Source of the DNA: Amycolatopsis australiensis
GTDB taxonomy: Bacteria; Actinomycetota; Actinomycetes; Mycobacteriales; Pseudonocardiaceae
Direction: 5' to 3'
Length of the DNA stretch: 64,000 nt
NCBI RefSeq assembly: GCF_900119165.1
Contig: NZ_FPJG01000001.1
Coordinates: 8,786-72,785 of the forward strand
Part shown: positions 15,361 to 22,718 of the stretch, piece after piece
How the letters are laid out: each line of letters begins with the position of its first letter
Position numbering within the stretch: position 1 is the first letter of the stretch
Notes under the pieces: generated by a model
Database searches by the model: none
What the model saw: only the letters and a program-made list of their open reading frames with translations
What the model was told of the DNA's origin: nothing
Program-made: the position numbers and the translations under genes

Positions 15361-17595
15361 TCACCAGTTGCGCAGGCCCGCGTACTTGTTGCGCGCGGCG
15401 ATCGCCTGGTTGAGGATCCGCTCGCGCAGTTTCGTGTCGCTGAGGCGGCCGATGCGGGTCATGCCCAGCTCGGCGGCGACGGCGCGCAGGGTGTCCCGGT
15501 CGAGCTTCTGCTCGGCGAGGTAGTTTGCGCCCTGCTCCACGGTGGCAGCTTCCCGTAGCCGCGCGGCGATCGCCGCGGCGGAGGGCACGGAACCAGCGGC
15601 CTCGATCGAGCCGGACCGCTCAGCCGCGGCCGACGTCTTCGCGACGGTGGCCGGGGCGACGTCCTCGTGCGGCCGGCTGGCTCGACGTTTCTGCTCGGCG
15701 CGGATTTCGTCGTGGGTCCGCGTCGACAGCAGCGGATCCCGCAGGGCCAGGGCCAGGTCGTCGTCGGTGGCGTTGCCGATGCCGGCGGCCTGCACGCGGT
15801 CCTTGGCGGCGGGGTCGCGGGGACGCTCGATGGAGATGACGTGTTGCTCTTCGCCACCCACGGTGACCGCCGCGGCATGGTCCTCGGGTGCGAGCGCCTT
15901 GCGGTTGTCCTCCGGGACGAGGTGGACGTTTAGGTCGGTGCGCGACATGTCCCGCAGGACCCGGCTGACCTCGTCGTGGTCGACGTCCGGCAGGGCCTTG
16001 CGGACGTCGACGAGCCCGACCCAGCCGCCGTCCTCTGTGGCCAGCTTGGCGACAGCGTCCCGGACCCGGTCCTCCGTGGACACCGGTTCGGCCGGGGCCA
16101 GCGCCGTGCGCGGCGTCTGCTGGCCTTCGCGCAGGCCCGCCGCGGAAGCGGCCTGCCTGCGGCGGCTCTGCTCGGCGCGGATCTCCTCGATCAGCTGGGA
16201 ACGCGCCTCGGGGGCGTAGAGGCCGTGCTCGAGTTCCTGGTCGCTCGCGTTGGCCACGCCGATGGCCCGGACGTGGTCCGCGGCGCCGTCGATGCAGGGC
16301 GGCTGGATAGCGATCAGGTGTCGCTCTTCGCTGCCAACCTTCAGGGCGCCGGCGCGGTCGGCGTCAGTCAGGGCCTTGGCGTTGGCCGCGTTGGCGAGCT
16401 GGACGTCCGGGTCGGCGCGCGCGAGGTCGCTCAGGACGCGGGTGACCTCGTCCGGGTCGACGTCGTCGCCGACCAGTTCGCGGACCTTCGCGATGCGCAC
16501 GAAGTCGCCCGGCTCGGCGGCGAGCTGGCGGACCGCGTCGCGGATCCGCTGCTCGGTCGAGACCGGTCCGGGTGCCGGCGCCAGCTCGCCGGCGTCGGAG
16601 ACGGTGGAAGCGGGCGTGACGAACGAGTGCGGCGAGTTCGCGAGCTCGTGGAAGGCGGCGCGGATGCGTTCTTCGGTGGACAGCTGAGGATCCTGGGCGG
16701 GCGACGCGGCCGCGGGCAGCGGGGGCTCGGCCGTGTCGGCCGCGGTGTCGGTCGGCTGCGCGGGGGGTTCGGCGGGGTCGAGGTAGCGGAACAAGCCGTC
16801 GGGGCCGTGCAGAGAGGAGCCCCAGGCGCGGGCGATCTCGTCGGCGCGGCGGGTCCAGGCGTCCCGCTGGTCATCCGGTGCGGCGTCGAGCATGTCCTTG
16901 AGCGAGCGCGGGTCCTTGTCCTGCAGGGGGTCGAAGTAGTCGGCGATCAGCTGCTGCAGCTCCGCGTCGTCGGCGGGGTCGGGCAGCCTGTGCTTGGAGA
17001 AGCGGCCGCTGGTCAGGGTGCGGCGATCGGGGCGGTCGGATCGCGACCTGTTCGGCATGTCCGGGCTCCCTTCCTGCGGGCTTTGGTGTTCCTCGGCTCG
17101 GGTCGTGTTGTCGGTGGCGGGGCTCCCCGGAGCGGGCGAGGCCGGGTTGGCGGATCCGGGTGCTGCCGTCGGCTCGCCGGTGAGGAATTCGCGGCTTCCG
17201 GCGTCCGGGCTGCCGCTGTAGGCGTCTTGCACGGAGGTCTGCGCGCGCAGCCCGGCGCGCAGTTTCTGCGCCGCGGCCGCGGCGATCTCCCAGTTGGCCA
17301 TCGCGTCCCGGACGGCTTGCGCGGCGGCGATGACGCTGCTTTGCACCTCGTGCACTGAGGCGAGAGTGTCCCCGCGGACGCCGTCGGCGTGCAAGGCCGC
17401 CGCCGACTGCTGGCAGGCCTGGACCAACGCGTCGGGGTCCGGTGTGACCGCGGCGATGCCGTCGTGGGCGGTGAGGCAGTAAGTGCCCAGATTGTCGGCG
17501 TAGTCGATGGCCGCGTCGAGACCGTTGATCTCTCCGGAGTGGACGGTTTCGGCCGCGGAGTTTCCGGCGTGGGGAGAGGTCGGCGGGGTACTCAT
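15361..17595 (-). CDS. large modular protein: shared N-domain, two winged-helix repeats, SAP-like tail
   Basis: A 744-residue protein from ATG 17595 (AAGGAG site). Residues 20-125 form a helical domain (TAHDGIAAVTPDPDALV ... QTSVQDAY--PDAGSREF) also found at the carboxy end of the 30105-31805 protein. After a linker comes a short helical unit with FDPLQDKDPRSLKDML. Two repeats of about 130 residues follow, each beginning STE-R-RDAV--LA and containing a winged-helix-like V--DEV-RVL-D--R-D pattern and GGEEQHVISIE or GSEERHLIAIQ. The SAP/Rho-N-like tail ends AARNKYAGLRNW. It probably binds nucleic acid, in an operon with zinc-binding small proteins downstream of a palindromic operator. Confidence 0.75.
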   Translation of the reverse strand: MSTPPTSPHAGNSAAETVHSGEINGLDAAIDYADNLGTYCLTAHDGIAAVTPDPDALVQACQQSAAALHADGVRGDTLASVHEVQSSVIAAAQAVRDAMANWEIAAAAAQKLRAGLRAQTSVQDAYSGSPDAGSREFLTGEPTAAPGSANPASPAPGSPATDNTTRAEEHQSPQEGSPDMPNRSRSDRPDRRTLTSGRFSKHRLPDPADDAELQQLIADYFDPLQDKDPRSLKDMLDAAPDDQRDAWTRRADEIARAWGSSLHGPDGLFRYLDPAEPPAQPTDTAADTAEPPLPAAASPAQDPQLSTEERIRAAFHELANSPHSFVTPASTVSDAGELAPAPGPVSTEQRIRDAVRQLAAEPGDFVRIAKVRELVGDDVDPDEVTRVLSDLARADPDVQLANAANAKALTDADRAGALKVGSEERHLIAIQPPCIDGAADHVRAIGVANASDQELEHGLYAPEARSQLIEEIRAEQSRRRQAASAAGLREGQQTPRTALAPAEPVSTEDRVRDAVAKLATEDGGWVGLVDVRKALPDVDHDEVSRVLRDMSRTDLNVHLVPEDNRKALAPEDHAAAVTVGGEEQHVISIERPRDPAAKDRVQAAGIGNATDDDLALALRDPLLSTRTHDEIRAEQKRRASRPHEDVAPATVAKTSAAAERSGSIEAAGSVPSAAAIAARLREAATVEQGANYLAEQKLDRDTLRAVAAELGMTRIGRLSDTKLRERILNQAIAARNKYAGLRNW

Positions 17596-17703
17596 CGGTG
17601 ATCTCCTTGTCTGCTGTCCAGGTGCGGGCACGGTGGCGGGTTCGGAATCTGGCTTCCTATCGAGCGAGGCGGGTTGTGACGTGCTGCTGGTGGGCGGCCC
17701 CGG

Positions 17704-18402
17704 TCACGTCCCGAGCTGGACGTCGTAGTGGCGCGCGAGCGTGCGGAGGACGTCGCACGGGGAGGTGGCGGTGCACTCGGTGGTGAACTGGCCTTCCCAT
17801 TCCCCGGCCCAGGCACCGGCGCGGACGCTGCACGCCGGGCAGCCGACGTCGGCGTCGGGGTAGCTGCAGGTTCCGTGCTCGGCTGCTTCGTCGCATGCGC
17901 CTTCGGCGCATTGCTCCGGGAGCAGCAGGCTCGGGGCATGTGCGGCGGTGTGGCCGAGCAGCTGCGCGCGGTGCGGGTGGTCGTGGTCCCAGTGGTCGCT
18001 GGCGAGGATCGCCTCGCAGATCCGCACCGCCAGGTACGGGTCGGGCAGCAGGCGGGTCAGCGCGGGCAGCTCGTCGGCGGCCGGGGCGAGCGCGGCAATT
18101 TCAGCGTGCTCGGTGTTCTGCTCGAGTGCGACGAGCCATCCGCAGTACGGGCAGCGCCCGGTCAGGTATCCGGAGCCAAACCGCGGGTTCGTCCGGTCGA
18201 ACGTGCCCCAGGCGGGCGCCACGGTGGCGGCACGCCCGCACAACGTGCCCACCAGCCAGCCCGGGCGGCCGGCCGTAAGCGCGGCTTCGGCCTCCCAGCG
18301 GGCGACAGCGTGCTGGGCGCCGTTTGCGGCGCCGATGACGTAGGGAGCGTCGGGCAGCGTGGCGACATCGGCGGAGAAGCGGGTGGTGTGTGGTCGGTTC
18401 AT
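17704..18402 (-). CDS. Cys-rich hypothetical protein
   Basis: A 232-residue protein from ATG 18402, which overlaps the preceding stop. A head similar to cell-surface or phage accessory proteins (FSADVATLPDAPYVIGAANG) leads to GRCPYCGWLVALE, then QCAEGACDEAAEHGTCSYP and VGCPACSVRAG. Two C-x2-C pairs with additional cysteines suggest one or two zinc sites. No enzyme motif seen. It lies in a minus-strand run (19943 to 15361) of overlapping genes. Confidence 0.7.
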   Translation of the reverse strand: MNRPHTTRFSADVATLPDAPYVIGAANGAQHAVARWEAEAALTAGRPGWLVGTLCGRAATVAPAWGTFDRTNPRFGSGYLTGRCPYCGWLVALEQNTEHAEIAALAPAADELPALTRLLPDPYLAVRICEAILASDHWDHDHPHRAQLLGHTAAHAPSLLLPEQCAEGACDEAAEHGTCSYPDADVGCPACSVRAGAWAGEWEGQFTTECTATSPCDVLRTLARHYDVQLGT

Positions 18403-18614
18403 CGCTGGTGGACCTCGAATTCGTAGGTGTCGTGGACGGCGCGGGCGATCAGGGCGGCGGTGAAACCCCTCGCTGAGCAGCTGGGTGGGGGTGGCGGAGG
18501 CGAGTTCGGCGTGCATTCGCTCGATCTCGCCGGCGGGAACGCGGCGGTTCGGGCGCCGCTGGTGTCGACGAGCCTGAGAGCCTGGCCCAGACCAAGGATC
18601 GCGGGGCGGGTCAT
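18399..18614 (-). CDS. small protein, probably frameshifted (two compensating indels)
   Basis: As read, 71 residues from ATG 18614: a sensible start (TRPAILGLGQALRLVDTSG) and end (FTAALIARAVHDTYEFEVHQR). Between them lies an implausible Pro/Ser tract (CTPNSPPPPPPSCS). The alternate frame over the same stretch reads VPAGEIERMHAELASATP and TQLLSEG, a good amphipathic helix. One missing base near 18536-18544 and one extra A in the AAA run at 18463-18465 would restore a single natural frame. Sequencing error is more likely than biology. Its ATG overlaps the upstream TGA and its TGA overlaps the downstream ATG. Confidence 0.55.
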   Translation of the reverse strand: MTRPAILGLGQALRLVDTSGARTAAFPPARSSECTPNSPPPPPPSCSARGFTAALIARAVHDTYEFEVHQR

Positions 18615-18733
18615 CGGGGCTGTCCCTGCCCTTGCTGCTGTTTCTGCTGCTGTGCTTGTTTGCGGGCGCGGCGGGCGGCGTTTTCCTGTTCGGCCAGGGT
18701 GGCGTGCCAGGCGCCGGAGTCGTTTGTGGGCAT
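18611..18733 (-). CDS. 40-residue Gln-rich peptide
   Basis: The frame opens MPTNDSGAWHATLAEQENAA and ends RRARKQAQQQKQQQ plus a short Gly/Gln tail. It is preceded by GAAGGACG at good spacing, and its TGA overlaps the next ATG (ATGA). The basic, Gln-rich helix has no known family. Packing in the operon and the ribosome site support translation. Confidence 0.6.
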   Translation of the reverse strand: MPTNDSGAWHATLAEQENAARRARKQAQQQKQQQGQGQPR

Positions 18734-18769
18734 GACGTTCACGTCCTTCGGAGAAGGTGGCTTGCGGGT

Positions 18770-19222
18770 TCAGGCGATGCGGCGGGCCGCGGTGAGGTCG
18801 AGCTCGTGACCAGGTGGCGCGCCGAAGCGGCCGGTGCGTTCCATGCAGTCCCAGCAGGTCCAGGTGCTGGTGGCCAGGTAGTGCTCGAATTCGTGGCCGC
18901 ATTCGCTGCAGGTGCGATGGGCCCGCTGCATGGCTTCGATGCTGGCGCGCCAGCGCGGCGTCATCGGGCGGGACGGGATGGCCAGGTCGATGCGGTAGAG
19001 CTCGGCGACCTGCTCGCCCCAGCGGCGGTGGCGGAACACCAGCAGTCCGTACGGGTCCTGGCCGCGGCGGCGGCGGAGTTTCTGTTCGTGCAGCTGGCTT
19101 TTCGTCACCAGCTCGGCCGGGCAGTCGCCGTATTTCCACCAGGGCAGGCCGTCGCGGTAACCATTACACCAGGTCCACACGCCGTTCCAGAGCTGGATTT
19201 CATGCAGCGTCGTGCGCGACAT
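18770..19222 (-). CDS. RRQRL-motif-type zinc-binding protein
   Basis: A 150-residue protein. LRRRRGQDPYGLLVFRHRRW leads to AELYRIDLAIPSRPMTPRW and a zinc ribbon, TCSECGHEF ... TWTCWDC (two C-x2-C pairs). This matches, from memory, the actinobacterial family annotated as RRQRL motif-containing zinc-binding proteins, common in conjugative elements and plasmids. The amino end has a Trp-rich WNGVWTWCNGYRDGLPWW segment. It overlaps the upstream gene by 23 bases. Its molecular role is not established. Confidence 0.7.
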   Translation of the reverse strand: MSRTTLHEIQLWNGVWTWCNGYRDGLPWWKYGDCPAELVTKSQLHEQKLRRRRGQDPYGLLVFRHRRWGEQVAELYRIDLAIPSRPMTPRWRASIEAMQRAHRTCSECGHEFEHYLATSTWTCWDCMERTGRFGAPPGHELDLTAARRIA

Positions 19223-19535
19223 GGTCGCTGTCCTGGGGTTCGGCGAGGGTAGCGGCCAGCTCGTAGCGGGCTGCGGTGTCCCGCAGCCGGGTGGCTTCCT
19301 CGGCCCACATCCGGGCGCCGGCGGTACCGGTGGTCATCGCGGCGAGGGCGGTGAAGTGCTCGGCGACGGCGGCCGCGAGCGCGGCACCGGCCAGCCACTG
19401 CAGCGCCGTGAGCGGCCGGTCGGGGTCGCGGGTGGTGGCTTCGAAGCGGGCCAGGTTGGCCCAGTCGGCTTCGGCCAGCGCCAGGCGGGCGCGCTGGGCG
19501 TCGCTGCGTGTGGCGGGCGGACGGGAATGAGACAC
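19200..19535 (-). CDS. hypothetical helical protein
   Basis: A 111-residue protein read from GTG 19535 because GGAGGAG lies seven bases upstream; an ATG at 19550 has no such site. The sequence is almost all helix: ALAEADWANLARFEATTR, then ALQWLAGAALAAAVAEHF (possibly membrane-associated), then MWAEEATRLRDTAARYELA. This layout is frequent in actinobacterial conjugative-element operons. It overlaps the RRQRL-type gene by 23 bases. Function unknown. Confidence 0.6.
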   Translation of the reverse strand: MSHSRPPATRSDAQRARLALAEADWANLARFEATTRDPDRPLTALQWLAGAALAAAVAEHFTALAAMTTGTAGARMWAEEATRLRDTAARYELAATLAEPQDSDHVAHDAA

Positions 19536-19697
19536 TGGAGGCTCCTCCATCGCGAGGTGGTTGGAACCCGGCCGGGCCGCGGGAGTGCTTCCTAGGGCCT
19601 TCGTCCGCGCCCCGGCCGGGAGTCTTCGAGTGCTGTTCGGTTGTGGTTGCCACCGGATCCGCGTCGGCCGCTGGGGTTCACCGCGACCGGCGGCTGG

Positions 19698-19943
19698 TCA
19701 CCTCGGCATCGCGTCCATGCCGGTCATCTGCGGGGTTCCGCTCGCAGCGGCGGGCTCGTCGGCCGGGCCGTGCGCGAAGCGGTCCAGGGCCCGGTACAGC
19801 CGTGCGAGGTCGCGGGTGCCGACGGGCTGCGGGAAGCCGTGCTCGGCCAGGGTGGCGGCGACGGCGGCGATCAGCGGGTGGGTGACTTTGCTGAGCCGGC
19901 CGCTCGGCCGGGCCAGCGGGTAGACGTTCTCGGCGTTGAGCAC
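19698..19943 (-). CDS. small hypothetical protein, first gene of the minus operon
   Basis: An 81-residue protein from GTG 19943 (LNAENVYPLARPSGR...), with AAGGGAG eight bases upstream; the longer open frame upstream would run through the operator. Helical segments HPLIAAVAATLAEHGFP and TRDLARLYRALDRFAHG suggest a small DNA-binding or partner protein. It is the promoter-proximal gene of the minus-strand operon and divergent from the RHH-like gene at 20055, sharing two GTGGCTAGCCAC palindromes. Confidence 0.6.
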   Translation of the reverse strand: MLNAENVYPLARPSGRLSKVTHPLIAAVAATLAEHGFPQPVGTRDLARLYRALDRFAHGPADEPAAASGTPQMTGMDAMPR

Positions 19944-19988
19944 GAGCAGCTCCCTTCGATCAGCTACGCAATGTTTGAGCACGTCACG

Positions 19989-20035
19989 GTGGCTAGCCAC
20001 CACGCTAGCAGTCGCATCATCCGGTGGCTAGCCAC
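19989..20035. promoter_or_regulatory. tandem palindromic operator GTGGCTAGCCAC
   Basis: Two exact copies of the 12-bp palindrome GTGGCTAGCCAC lie at 19989-20000 and 20024-20035, centres 35 bp apart, with a further GCTAGC between them. They sit in the gap between divergent genes starting at 19943 and 20055. That is the expected arrangement for a shared repressor site, probably bound by the 20055 product. Confidence 0.75.
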
Positions 20036-20054
20036 CTGTGGGAGGATCACCTGT

Positions 20055-20336
20055 ATGCCCAGCAAGCACGCCAACCCGCAGCAGCTGAACGTCCGTCCGC
20101 CGGCCGAGGACCTCGCCGCGGCGAAGCGGATCCTGTCCGGCCGCAGCCGTGAAATCCGCGGGTTCGTGATCGCGTGCCTGCGGGCGCTACGCGCCGACCC
20201 TGACGGGTTTCTCGGCCAGCTCGACCAGTACTGGCCGCCGCCCGGAGCCGCGACGACGTCCCGCCGCCGCCCGGCGGACCAGCCGGTCGACACCAGCGGC
20301 ACGTCCCCAGCGACGTCTTCCGCCGACGACGCCTGA
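20055..20336 (+). CDS. RHH-like small regulator
   Basis: A 93-residue protein from ATG 20055 (GGGAGGATCACCTGT upstream). A strand-like LNVRPPAEDLAAAKRILSGR is followed by a helix REIRGFVIACLRALRADPD, GFLGQL and a W-P-P motif. This fits a ribbon-helix-helix or related small DNA-binding fold, and 'ALRADPDGFL--L---WP' is a signature I associate with actinobacterial plasmid proteins. The tail is low-complexity. It lies next to two perfect GTGGCTAGCCAC palindromes it may bind. Confidence 0.6.
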   Translation: MPSKHANPQQLNVRPPAEDLAAAKRILSGRSREIRGFVIACLRALRADPDGFLGQLDQYWPPPGAATTSRRRPADQPVDTSGTSPATSSADDA

Positions 20337-20415
20337 TCCGGGTCAGCGCGACGCGCCTACGCGAGCCGTAGCCAGCCCGGGTGAATAGGGCGTTATACGT
20401 GTCCGCGTGTCCCGC

Positions 20416-21954
20416 TCATCGCCGCGGCCGCGCTCGGCCCCGCGCCTCATCGGCGGCACGCTGGCGAGCGCGGTCGAGAACTCGCCGCCGCCGCTCCGCC
20501 GGATCCAAGCCGGCGAACTCGTCGACAACCACCGCGGCCGGGGCCGACGTCGCCACGGTCACGCTGCGGCGAGCATCAGCGATCAGCTGCTGCTGCAGCG
20601 ACGTCCGCAGCTCACGCGAGGCGCGGACCTCGGCCAGCGTCTCGCGCACCTGCGCTACCGCGGCCGTTCGCGCCTGCTCGGCACGTCGCTCGGCGGCCAG
20701 CTCCGCCACGCACCGGCGGCCGTAGGCGGCGACCGCCTCCGGCGTGATCACGCCGAGCTTCTCGATCGCCGCGCCGTGCACCTCCCGCCGGAACCGCCGG
20801 GACGCGGCGGCCTCCGCACGCTCGGCAAGAAGCGCATGCCGGCCGGGCAGCGGGTTCCCGCGGTCGTCCAGCCAGGCCGAAAGCCGGCTGCGCACCCACC
20901 CCGCCGGGTGTATAACGGCGTACTCAGCGTGGGTCGATTCGGTCCCCGACCAGCCGGTCGGCCGGTAGCGCAGGGCCCACAGGACGCATCGGTTCGTCCA
21001 CCCGGCACGCCACCAGCGACGACACACCGATCGGATCGCTCGCGCACTCAGCCGACCCAGAACCGGGTGCTCACGGGCCAGCTCAGCGGCAGCAGCAAGC
21101 ATCTCAGCCCGCGTGGTCGGGACCTCCGTCGCGAACCGGCCCGCCCTCTTCTTCTCGATGCGGCCGCGAAGCGGCTCAATCTTCGGTTCATCCACCCCGG
21201 AAAGCGGCGCTGACCTGTGGAAAAGCTCGCTCGCGCGCGTACGTAGGTAACCAACTTCGATCTTTAACCCTAAAAGATCAAAAGACCAAGAGGGGGTCCA
21301 GTTTTTGTCCTCAATGGCCTTGAGCTGGGCGATCTTCTCCCGCAGCTCCGAGAGCGTCATCAGGTAGCGGCGGTGCCGCTGCGCCGGGTCCACCTGCTCG
21401 GCGGCCGCGGGGACGAGCAGGCCGTAGACGGCCGCGCGGTTGCCCTCCAGGGGGCTGGCCATCGGGCGGAACTGCGGGGTGCTGCCGGGCTCGATGCGGT
21501 CGATCCAGCCCAGGATCCACAGCTGCCGCAGCCACGCGGCCAGGGTGGAGCGCGCCCACCCGGTGGCGGCCTGCAGCCGCGCCCAGGTCGGCCAGGTCTC
21601 GGAGGTGGACCAGTCGGCCCAGTTCCGCAACGTCTCGACCAGGGTCCTCAGCCGCGTCTGGGCGTCGCGGCGCAGCTGCTGCACCCACGGCGCCGCCAGC
21701 AGCAGCTGCGCCCACTCCGTCGGGCCGTCCGCAGGCCGCACCGGCACCGCAGCCGACGGGGCGGCACCGGCCTCGGCCGCGCCGGCCTTCCCGCCGAACT
21801 GCAGCCAGCAGCGGCCGCACAGCGTCGCCATCTCCGGGCAGGTGAACCTCAACGGCAGGTCGCGCCGCAGCTCCGCCACGGCGTTTCCGCAGGTAAAACA
21901 GGGTCGGTCGGCGCGCCTCTGGTGCGCGCGCGACCCAGGGCTTATCCTGGACAC
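20416..21954 (-). CDS. putative plasmid replication initiator (zinc ribbon + winged helix)
   Basis: A 512-residue protein from GTG 21954. The head has CFTCG and CGRCW, a zinc ribbon. Residues 110-190 form a winged helix (WPTWARLQAATGWARSTLAA ... ILGWIDRI). A second conserved block reads SVCRRWWRAGWTNRCVLWAL and HPAGWVRSRLSAWLDD, and the tail is Arg/Glu-rich. I associate this layout with actinobacterial plasmid replication proteins, and no other Rep candidate is visible. It is preceded by a structured RNA on the opposite strand and an RHH repressor gene. Confidence in Rep function is moderate. Confidence 0.5.
   Translation of the reverse strand: MSRISPGSRAHQRRADRPCFTCGNAVAELRRDLPLRFTCPEMATLCGRCWLQFGGKAGAAEAGAAPSAAVPVRPADGPTEWAQLLLAAPWVQQLRRDAQTRLRTLVETLRNWADWSTSETWPTWARLQAATGWARSTLAAWLRQLWILGWIDRIEPGSTPQFRPMASPLEGNRAAVYGLLVPAAAEQVDPAQRHRRYLMTLSELREKIAQLKAIEDKNWTPSWSFDLLGLKIEVGYLRTRASELFHRSAPLSGVDEPKIEPLRGRIEKKRAGRFATEVPTTRAEMLAAAAELAREHPVLGRLSARAIRSVCRRWWRAGWTNRCVLWALRYRPTGWSGTESTHAEYAVIHPAGWVRSRLSAWLDDRGNPLPGRHALLAERAEAAASRRFRREVHGAAIEKLGVITPEAVAAYGRRCVAELAAERRAEQARTAAVAQVRETLAEVRASRELRTSLQQQLIADARRSVTVATSAPAAVVVDEFAGLDPAERRRRVLDRARQRAADEARGRARPRR
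21259..21279. other. AT-rich inverted repeat inside the Rep gene
   Basis: GATCTTT (21259-21265) and AAAGATC (21273-21279) form an inverted repeat in an unusually AT-rich stretch (about 21245-21310, including GGTAACC and GTTTTTGTCC) of otherwise GC-rich coding DNA. Some actinobacterial plasmids carry the origin inside or beside rep, so this is a candidate unwinding element. Confidence 0.35.
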
Positions 21955-21964
21955 ACGAAATCCC

Positions 21965-22127
21965 TTGCAGGTGGGATACAGGCCCGGCTGACAACCGGGC
22001 CGCCTGAGCGGAAATCGGGCTGGTAACCCGAGAACCGGTCAGTACGGATGACGGCGACTGGTGGTGCAGTCGCCCGAAGCGGATGACGAGGCGAGCGGTG
22101 GGCAACCGCTACGCCTCGTCTTTATTT
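21965..22127 (+). ncRNA. structured RNA antisense to the Rep leader
   Basis: No protein fits here. On the plus strand four hairpins follow one another. A: GGCCCGG/CCGGGCC, 21981-22001, loop CTGACAA. B: TCGGG/CCCGA, 22015-22031, loop CTGGTAA. C: GGCGACTG/CAGTCGCC, 22053-22074. D is a two-part terminator: GACGAGGCG/CGCCTCGTC with inner AGCGGT/ACCGCT, 22085-22120, followed by TTTATTTA. Loops A and B share CTGRYAA, and CGGATGACG occurs twice. The T-rich end fixes the strand. It lies over the probable leader of the minus-strand Rep gene, suggesting a counter-transcribed copy-control RNA. Start position is approximate. Confidence 0.6.
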
Positions 22128-22347
22128 ACGCGGTCATCAGCTGCTCCTGGATCGGGTGGGTGTAGCTGATGTCGATGCCCTGCTCACGCAGGTGCTCAGC
22201 CATCAAGCGGGCGCAGAAGTCGTTGAAGTCCATACCGTGGGATTTGGCGTACTGCTCCGCAGCTTCGGCCAGCGGGATCGGCACGATCAGCGACTTGCGC
22301 TTCCGTGGCCCTTTCCAGGGACGGCCGGTCTTCCGACGTTCCTCCAT
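22126..22347 (-). CDS. CopG-like ribbon-helix-helix protein
   Basis: A 73-residue protein. A basic head (EERRKTGRPWKGPRKRKS) leads to the strand SLIVPIPL, helix AEAAEQYAKSHG and helix MDFNDFCARLMAEHLREQG, which is the beta-alpha-alpha order of ribbon-helix-helix repressors. It lies directly upstream of the Rep gene, as copy-number repressors usually do, and its promoter region holds a near-perfect palindrome at 22363-22380. It probably represses itself and, with the RNA at 21965-22127, limits Rep synthesis. Confidence 0.7.
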   Translation of the reverse strand: MEERRKTGRPWKGPRKRKSLIVPIPLAEAAEQYAKSHGMDFNDFCARLMAEHLREQGIDISYTHPIQEQLMTA

Positions 22348-22362
22348 GTCGCACGTTCTACC

Positions 22363-22380
22363 GTTTCACGCGCACGAAAC
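22363..22380. promoter_or_regulatory. operator-like palindrome before the RHH gene
   Basis: GTTTCACGCGCACGAAAC is palindromic except at two symmetric mismatches and lies 16 bases upstream of the RHH gene start at 22347. Small RHH repressors typically bind such sites at their own promoter. Confidence 0.6.
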
Positions 22381-22430
22381 ACGGGAAGACACGCCGCCCC
22401 CGTAGCCGAAATCGGCCAGTGGCGACGCGC

Positions 22431-22718
22431 TTATCGCGATTCGCCGCGGAAGCTCGCGTTGTTCGGGGTGCGGCGCTGGGCGTCGCGATAGGTGGCTGCG
22501 CTGGCCTGGATCAGCTTGCCGAGGGTCTGCAGCTCGGCGATCGCGAGCGCGGCGTTGCTGGCCAGGGCGACGTCGGTTTTGTAGGTGGCGAACAGCTCGG
22601 CGGCGCGGCCGTGGACCGCGGCGACGATGCGGCTGTCTTCGGCGGCCAGGTACTCGCAGCTGACGCGGTCGAGCCCGTCGACCGGCGGGTGGGGGAGCTG
22701 GTCGTAGGCATCGCTCAT
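22431..22718 (-). CDS. hypothetical helical protein
   Basis: A 95-residue protein whose ATG overlaps the upstream TGA by four bases. After a Pro-rich head it is mostly helix (VSCEYLAAEDSRIVAAVHGR; ALASNAALAIAELQTLGKLI). No cysteines form a pair and there is no membrane segment. It is probably cotranscribed with the next gene. Family not recognised. Confidence 0.6.
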   Translation of the reverse strand: MSDAYDQLPHPPVDGLDRVSCEYLAAEDSRIVAAVHGRAAELFATYKTDVALASNAALAIAELQTLGKLIQASAATYRDAQRRTPNNASFRGESR

